The notes beneath the pieces were generated by a model. The model was not told the origin of the DNA. It saw only the letters and a program-made list of their open reading frames with translations, and did not search any database. DNA of 64,000 nt. It comes from Manduca sexta. Its lineage: Eukaryota > Arthropoda > Insecta > Lepidoptera > Sphingidae. The stretch covers positions 6,890,777 to 6,954,776 of the forward strand of contig NC_051141.1 in the NCBI RefSeq assembly GCF_014839805.1, read 5' to 3'. The position numbers and the translations under genes are program-made. Shown in pieces: positions 59,314 through 64,000 of this stretch; position 1 is the first letter of the stretch; each line of letters opens with the position of its first letter.

Positions 59314-62300
59314 AGAAATGATATTCTGCTAGAAGCCCAACTGAATACTTAGACTAAGGGTTTTCTTTTATCGTCGAAGAAAATTTACTCACATATGTAA
59401 TTAACAGATATTTTTCTCACTCAAACCAATGACCTTTTTGAACCATTTTGTTGATATGAACACTGAATTTCCTATAACAAAAATAAAACTTTTATGCACT
59501 TTGTTATCTTCTATAAGTAAAATGTCCCGACCAATAAACTTAGTATCCGAAGACTGTTTTACAAGTTTCAAGTATATTTTATTTACAGTAATCTTATTAA
59601 CCAGGTAATATAGATAGTTCTCATTTTATTTCCATTTATTTGTAAGTATAGATTTGCTTGTGACTTTTGTATTCGGTCGGCTTATACATTTATGTGATGA
59701 GTAGCATTTACTCAGAAGATCTGAATCAGGCTCTTAGTATTGCAGCGTTGGGATGAATGCGCGTCGACCCGTCCTGCTGATACAATCCCTGTGTGCAGTC
59801 AGCTGTGATCCAGCCCGACTACGGTTCCGTACCGCGCTGACCAAATAATCGTCGATCGTCCAGTTTAATTCCATTTACAAACTTCGTTTAGTACCAGTAG
59901 CCCACAATGTCTAAAACGCGAAGTAGTAAATGGAGTTTCGTAATCACTTCCCAGATAGAGTGCTTACTTGTCCCAATTTGGGACTGGGGGATTTATTGGG
60001 AATTCGACTTGACGTGGGAAAAATTACCGTTACTTAATCATGTTTTTATTGGCACTAGTGAGATTTGAGTGATATTACGTGGACTTGTAATTCGCAGTAC
60101 TTAAACACGTTTATACGGTATAATAATAAACGTGGCATTGCACCTATATTAATTTAATAATTTTATACTGTGATTAATAATAATAATATTATTTACAACA
60201 ATGTTTCATATCTCATTAAGTTATCCGCGTTTTAATTCCTGGATGCCTAAAATTTTTGGATGTGTAAATCTTTCCAATGATTAAGATAATTTAAATAATT
60301 TATTTAGTCTTGATATATTTAAGCCAGTTGATTTTATTGAATGATGTTCTTTAACAGTTTTATTTTACATAGCGAAACTGGAAACATACTATCTACTATA
60401 CAAATATATATTGTGTTTAAAACATTAAAAATACACTGTATTTTTAAGTTTATACATGTGAAAATTGTCCGCGTATTCTGTTAATTAAAATATATTCTGC
60501 TGCACGATTAAAAACCAAATTATACCTTCCCTTTGTCACACAAAAGAAAACACTCGAGGGATGCATACATGAATAGATTTGGTGGCACATAAAATATAAA
60601 TTTACTCGCATAAAACGTGGTGTGTCCGAAACATTTTGTAAAACTAAGCGCTTGTACTGAATAGTTCTGCATCACAGAATATATGAGTTGTATACGTAGT
60701 GCATTCAGTGCAGTTGATCCAGCGATAGTAGCCTCAATATCGGTTCCGAGCAGAGCTTGTGGGTTTGTTGAGCCGATCCTCACTTATTGCGTTGGTTTTC
60801 ACGATAGCAAGTGGAATCTCTGGTTTGTTGAATCTACTACAATGCTTAAGCTATCATACGAGATGACAGTTGGTAATTTTCAGTTTATTCAATCACTGCG
60901 GCAAAGGTATTCATTTAAATTTGTACATAAATACTTTTCATTTTTTAGCTTTCTTATATTATATTGCGCACCTATGCAGTGATACTTAATACTGAATGAT
61001 ATCGTTCTTAATATATATATACGAATCAGGCATGCCCCTGCACGTGTCGATGCTATTTACGAAGATAAAAATGTAAACAATTCGCACAGTTACCTACATT
61101 TGTACACAGATTTGTTTGCATTTGAAAGGATAATTCTATATTGTAGGGCAGTGTACAGTCTTCAAGGCCTCTTGAGGTTCGAAGTCAGCTAGTTCCAATA
61201 AGACGATGCAATTATTGCGTAGAAAATAGGAAATTATGTTTTATTGTCAAAGCGAGGAAACGTGTAAGTGGGGCTTTAATGTTGATGGGCCTTGCTGCCC
61301 AGATTTTAATTCACAATAGTTTAATGTAAAAGAGTACTTCCTACTTACCCGGCAGACAAATGTGTATTGTGTACATACAAAATTTAGACACTAAGGCCCA
61401 AACAATAAGAATTACAATGATGAAGAAACCTCACGGACTGAAATGCGATCTGGTTTGATATTTCACGGCTATATTTCCTATAGAAAACGAGTGCCAAAAA
61501 TTTATGAATTTTACGAAAAACTTCCCTCAATATGCGCAGTGGACTATTCAATATTTTATTTATTTATGTTAATGTACGATCATAAAAATATTATATTCTT
61601 GAATAATGTAACTTCTATTGTGCCGCAGAATATAAGACACATAAAATATTTATATAAAATAATATATACAAAGGTAATAATAAGAATTTCCGCAATATTA
61701 TGAATACAATACTAACATATATTTTTGCGACATAAATGTGGTGAGCTTCAGACAACATCTTTAATGAAATAAACAAGCAGACTTGTTTATATGCAATATA
61801 CGTATTCATTTTGTTTTGAATAAAAAAACATAATGATAACGGTGTAGGCTTTTCAAAATGTTGCGTGATAACTGAACAAAGTTAATATTTGAATATTCAT
61901 TGATCAAAAGTGTCATATAATATTTGTGTGAGACCAATAGAAATATGTTTTTAGAATATACTTAAGGTAAATATTACATACTTTCAAAGATGAATGAACG
62001 TGACGCCGGATAGCCGATGTGAATTGGATTTTGAATTGAAGTGACAGCGTGATGAAGGAAAGGGTAGCTCCACTTTCCAGTGGCGGGCACTGTTATTATC
62101 CACAAATACATGAAAATTGTTTGCGATTACATTATAGCTTTTTACGAATAAATTTGAAATTTGTATACCTAAAACGTTAGGGGTTTATTTTTAAATTTAT
62201 CATAAAAAATCATAAGTCTCATTTAAACTATCGGCGAGTAATTGACGGAATGGCTTGGCGAATAAATATGACAAAATTACGAGTAACAAATACACCCGAA

Positions 62301-62652
62301 TTTGCTGTTTACACACTCGTACTCCTAACTGTTTGTCTGTACTCGGCCAGTATCTAAATCAGAGATTAAAGTAGAATATAACAAATGAAAAATGTATCGC
62401 GTTACGTATAAAACAGTTTATTTATTTTACTTTAGTATTCGGAGGGAATAGTTTATTTGGCGGATAACTTTTATCGGATGATTGACTATCGGCTTGATTC
62501 ATAATGCACGTATAGCTATTTGGATGAAATTGGAACGCAATAATTGAATTGCAGCTGAATTCCTTTTTTAATATTATTAAGTAGAAAAGCAATTAACGTG
62601 ATTTTGTAAAATAAATATCTTTATGCAATTTCATAACATATTTATTTTACAC
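59314..62652. other. Intronic DNA with one GC-richer block
   Basis: 59730-60020 stands out from its A/T-rich neighbours (GTGTGCAGTCAGCTGTGATC, CGGTTCCGTACCGCGCTGAC, ATAATCGTCGATCG). It lacks a long reading frame and is a candidate regulatory block. A mildly GC-rich stretch at 60680-60790 is open on both strands but unrecognised. 62030-62100 may be a SINE remnant. Otherwise nothing. Confidence 0.5.
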
Positions 62653-62860
62653 TAGAATTTGCTCGCGGCTCCGCCCGCGTGAGAAAGAAATCCGGAATAA
62701 AAATCCCGCCTTATATTTTCTCGGGATAGAGCCTACGTCCTCTTCCCAGGATCTCAAATATATCTATACCACATTACATCGAAATCTGTTTTGGATATTT
62801 TTTGAGTTTATACATACAGACAAAGAAATACGGCTCGGGACTTTGTAATAATGTTTTAGT
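62653..62860 (+). repeat. Lepidopteran dispersed repeat (CGCGGCTCCGCCCGCGTG head)
   Basis: The head GCTCGCGGCTCCGCCCGCGT is followed by a CCGGAATAAAAATCCCGCCT and TCTCGGGATAGAGCCTACGT middle, then a CCCAGGATCTCAAATATATC segment and a degraded tail. Confidence 0.68.
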
Positions 62861-63555
62861 ATTAGTGTTTTTTTTGTTGTAAATTTTTAATAGTTATTAA
62901 ATACTTTTATTTGGATTTGCTCTCCACTTTTAAGTTGATGTGCGCGTACTAGCTTATAACCATAATCAGACTATGTATACAAAAGACTTTTAAAAAAAAA
63001 TAAAAATACAAAAGATTCAATGGATAATTGATGACAAAAAAAGCCCGAAGTTTCTTTCTACCTTTCTTCTCCGGGTAGACATCGTTTAGGTAGCTAGTGA
63101 AAGGCTGGTAGGTTAGCTAGGTTAGGGCTTTTATCGTCCTCACCGGTGAGAATCGCGACGCGTTTCTCCCTTTATCTTTAAGATTATTTCTTCTTTCCTG
63201 CCAGCCCGAGCTGGCTTCATTGTTTATTTTTAGACTTTAATTTATTTTATGTCCAATATAAATTGTCTTCGGTTTATATAAGCGACTTTATCTAAGTAAT
63301 AATTAAATATTCTTATGTAGCTTGACTTATCATGAGTGCAACTATGTCCGCCTACGTTATGAATAAAGCAGATTTTTTTTATTTTTTATTGTTTTATAAT
63401 ATTTTTTTTAGAACATTTAAGTGGAACAATTCCGTCATACGTGATTGTATACGTAACTTTAATTGTGGCGCATGCAACATTTTTCGTTGATGCTCTTGCT
63501 CCTATTAGTCATAGCGTGATGTTAAGTAGCATTCATACCTTTCCTAGCCATAGCC
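62861..63555. other. Intronic DNA, possible repeat 3' end
   Basis: 63060-63390 is GC-richer, contains a short GCCAGC-CCGA-GCTGGC stem (63200-63215) and ends with GAATAAAGCAGA and a T-rich run. It looks like the 3' UTR of a LINE, but I cannot name it. Confidence 0.45.
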
Positions 63556-63677
63556 GTCCTAGACAAATGGGCTTCCAACACTAAAATATTTTTTCAATTC
63601 GATCCAGTAGTGCTTGAAATTAGTTCAAACAAAAAAACTCTTCAACTTTATATTATACTATCAATTGTATAGATATT
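63556..63677 (+). repeat. Dispersed repeat tail, family 2
   Basis: AATTCGATCCAGTAGTGCTT, CAAACAAAAAAACTCTTCAA and a TTTATATTATAC...TATAGAT end correspond to the 3' part of the copy at 3520-3722. Confidence 0.55.
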
Positions 63678-63723
63678 TCCGAATAGCCAACTGATTGTGT
63701 GACATCAGCATTATTTTATTTAT

Positions 63724-64000
63724 GACTAGCTTCCGCCCGCAGCTTCGCCCGCGTGGATTTCGGACTTCAAAAATGGAGCCGGTCGCGAACGTTCGAGAAT
63801 GTTCGTTTTACGAAGCTACTCGCTACGTGATTCGCTAGCCTCTAGGTGCCAAGCAAGCCGCCTGCCTATGCGTTCGCGACCTTATATATATACAAAAATA
63901 ATCCTTATAGCATGATTCAGTATTCACGCGTGATGGCTTATTATTAGCGTATTTCATGTATAACTTTGGTGTTTCTATACCGATTTCTATGATTTTTTTT
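63724..64000 (+). repeat. Lepidopteran dispersed repeat, family 1, cut by window end
   Basis: The head CTAGCTTCCGCCCGCAGCTT and the later TCACGCGTGATGGCTTATTA / TTTCATGTATAACTTTGG segments match the 1005-1955 copy in the opposite orientation. A GC-richer stretch at 63780-63880 (GGTCGCGAACGTTCGAGAAT) is not in the other copy and replaces its corresponding part. Confidence 0.7.

Larger units (their letters stand above)
43000..64000 (+). other. Start of the intron after the NOS1AP first coding exon
   Basis: Begins with the donor GTGAGATT. No downstream exon with PTB-domain content was recognised before the window ends, so the intron is probably longer than 21 kb. It hosts the LTR retrotransposon (antisense to the gene), SINEs and other repeats listed below. 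Part of the interval could belong to another transcript that I cannot see. Confidence 0.6.

Noticed and set aside
60520..60982. Frames of 87 (-) and 99 (+) codons over 60683-60790
   Set aside because: Open on both strands, with no recognised motif or convincing splice borders; probably chance.

Overview
The window is AT-rich animal genomic DNA, almost certainly from a moth or butterfly (Lepidoptera). Two observations support this. The dispersed repeats are lepidopteran in style: 'CTTCCGCCCGCAGCTTCGCC' heads, 'TTCGCATTTATAATATTAG' tails, tRNA-derived SINEs, and the 'CCCACTGCTGGGCACAGGCC' and 'GGGTTCC...' repeats. Also, only one convincing host coding exon was found in 64 kb, so most of the window reads as large intronic or intergenic sequence full of transposons.

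Host gene. On the + strand, 42737-42999 is an exon with a good 3' splice site in front and a GTGAG donor behind. It carries the first 36 codons (42892-42999) of a NOS1AP/CAPON-type PTB-domain adaptor. The intron after it starts at 43000 and runs to or beyond the window end. The sequence before it is probably 5' intron and/or upstream regulatory DNA; I could not place the 5' UTR exon or the promoter.

Mobile DNA. (1) 50442-56092 is a complete, young Ty3/Gypsy-type LTR retrotransposon on the - strand. It has 283/284-bp LTRs differing by one base, a CAAG target duplication, and gag-PR-RT-RNaseH-IN in order, broken by four single-base homopolymer shifts; no env gene is seen. (2) 13952-17660 is a mariner-type element with a DD37D (maT-like) transposase, about 630-bp terminal inverted repeats and a TA target duplication. 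A 761-bp non-autonomous hAT-like element sits inside its left terminal repeat with a perfect 8-bp duplication. (3) 39039-40079 is a hAT-like element with a 5'-truncated LINE inside it. (4) 31000-32290 is a degraded pogo-like element. (5) Non-autonomous inverted-repeat elements lie at 10413-11038 and 47385-47563. (6) There is a non-LTR reverse transcriptase C-terminal remnant at 26734-26916, and several SINEs and dispersed repeats.

How it fits together. The only host function visible is the N-terminus of the NOS1AP adaptor; everything else recognised is transposon sequence nested in the gene's introns or flank. The large LTR element lies antisense to the host gene. I found no CRISPR array, true tRNA or rRNA gene, or clearly new biological system. 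The points most worth a second look are the long-TIR DD37D mariner with its unexplained internal segment, the two dated nested insertions, the consistent homopolymer frameshifts, and an open GC-richer island with splice signals at 49484-49735.
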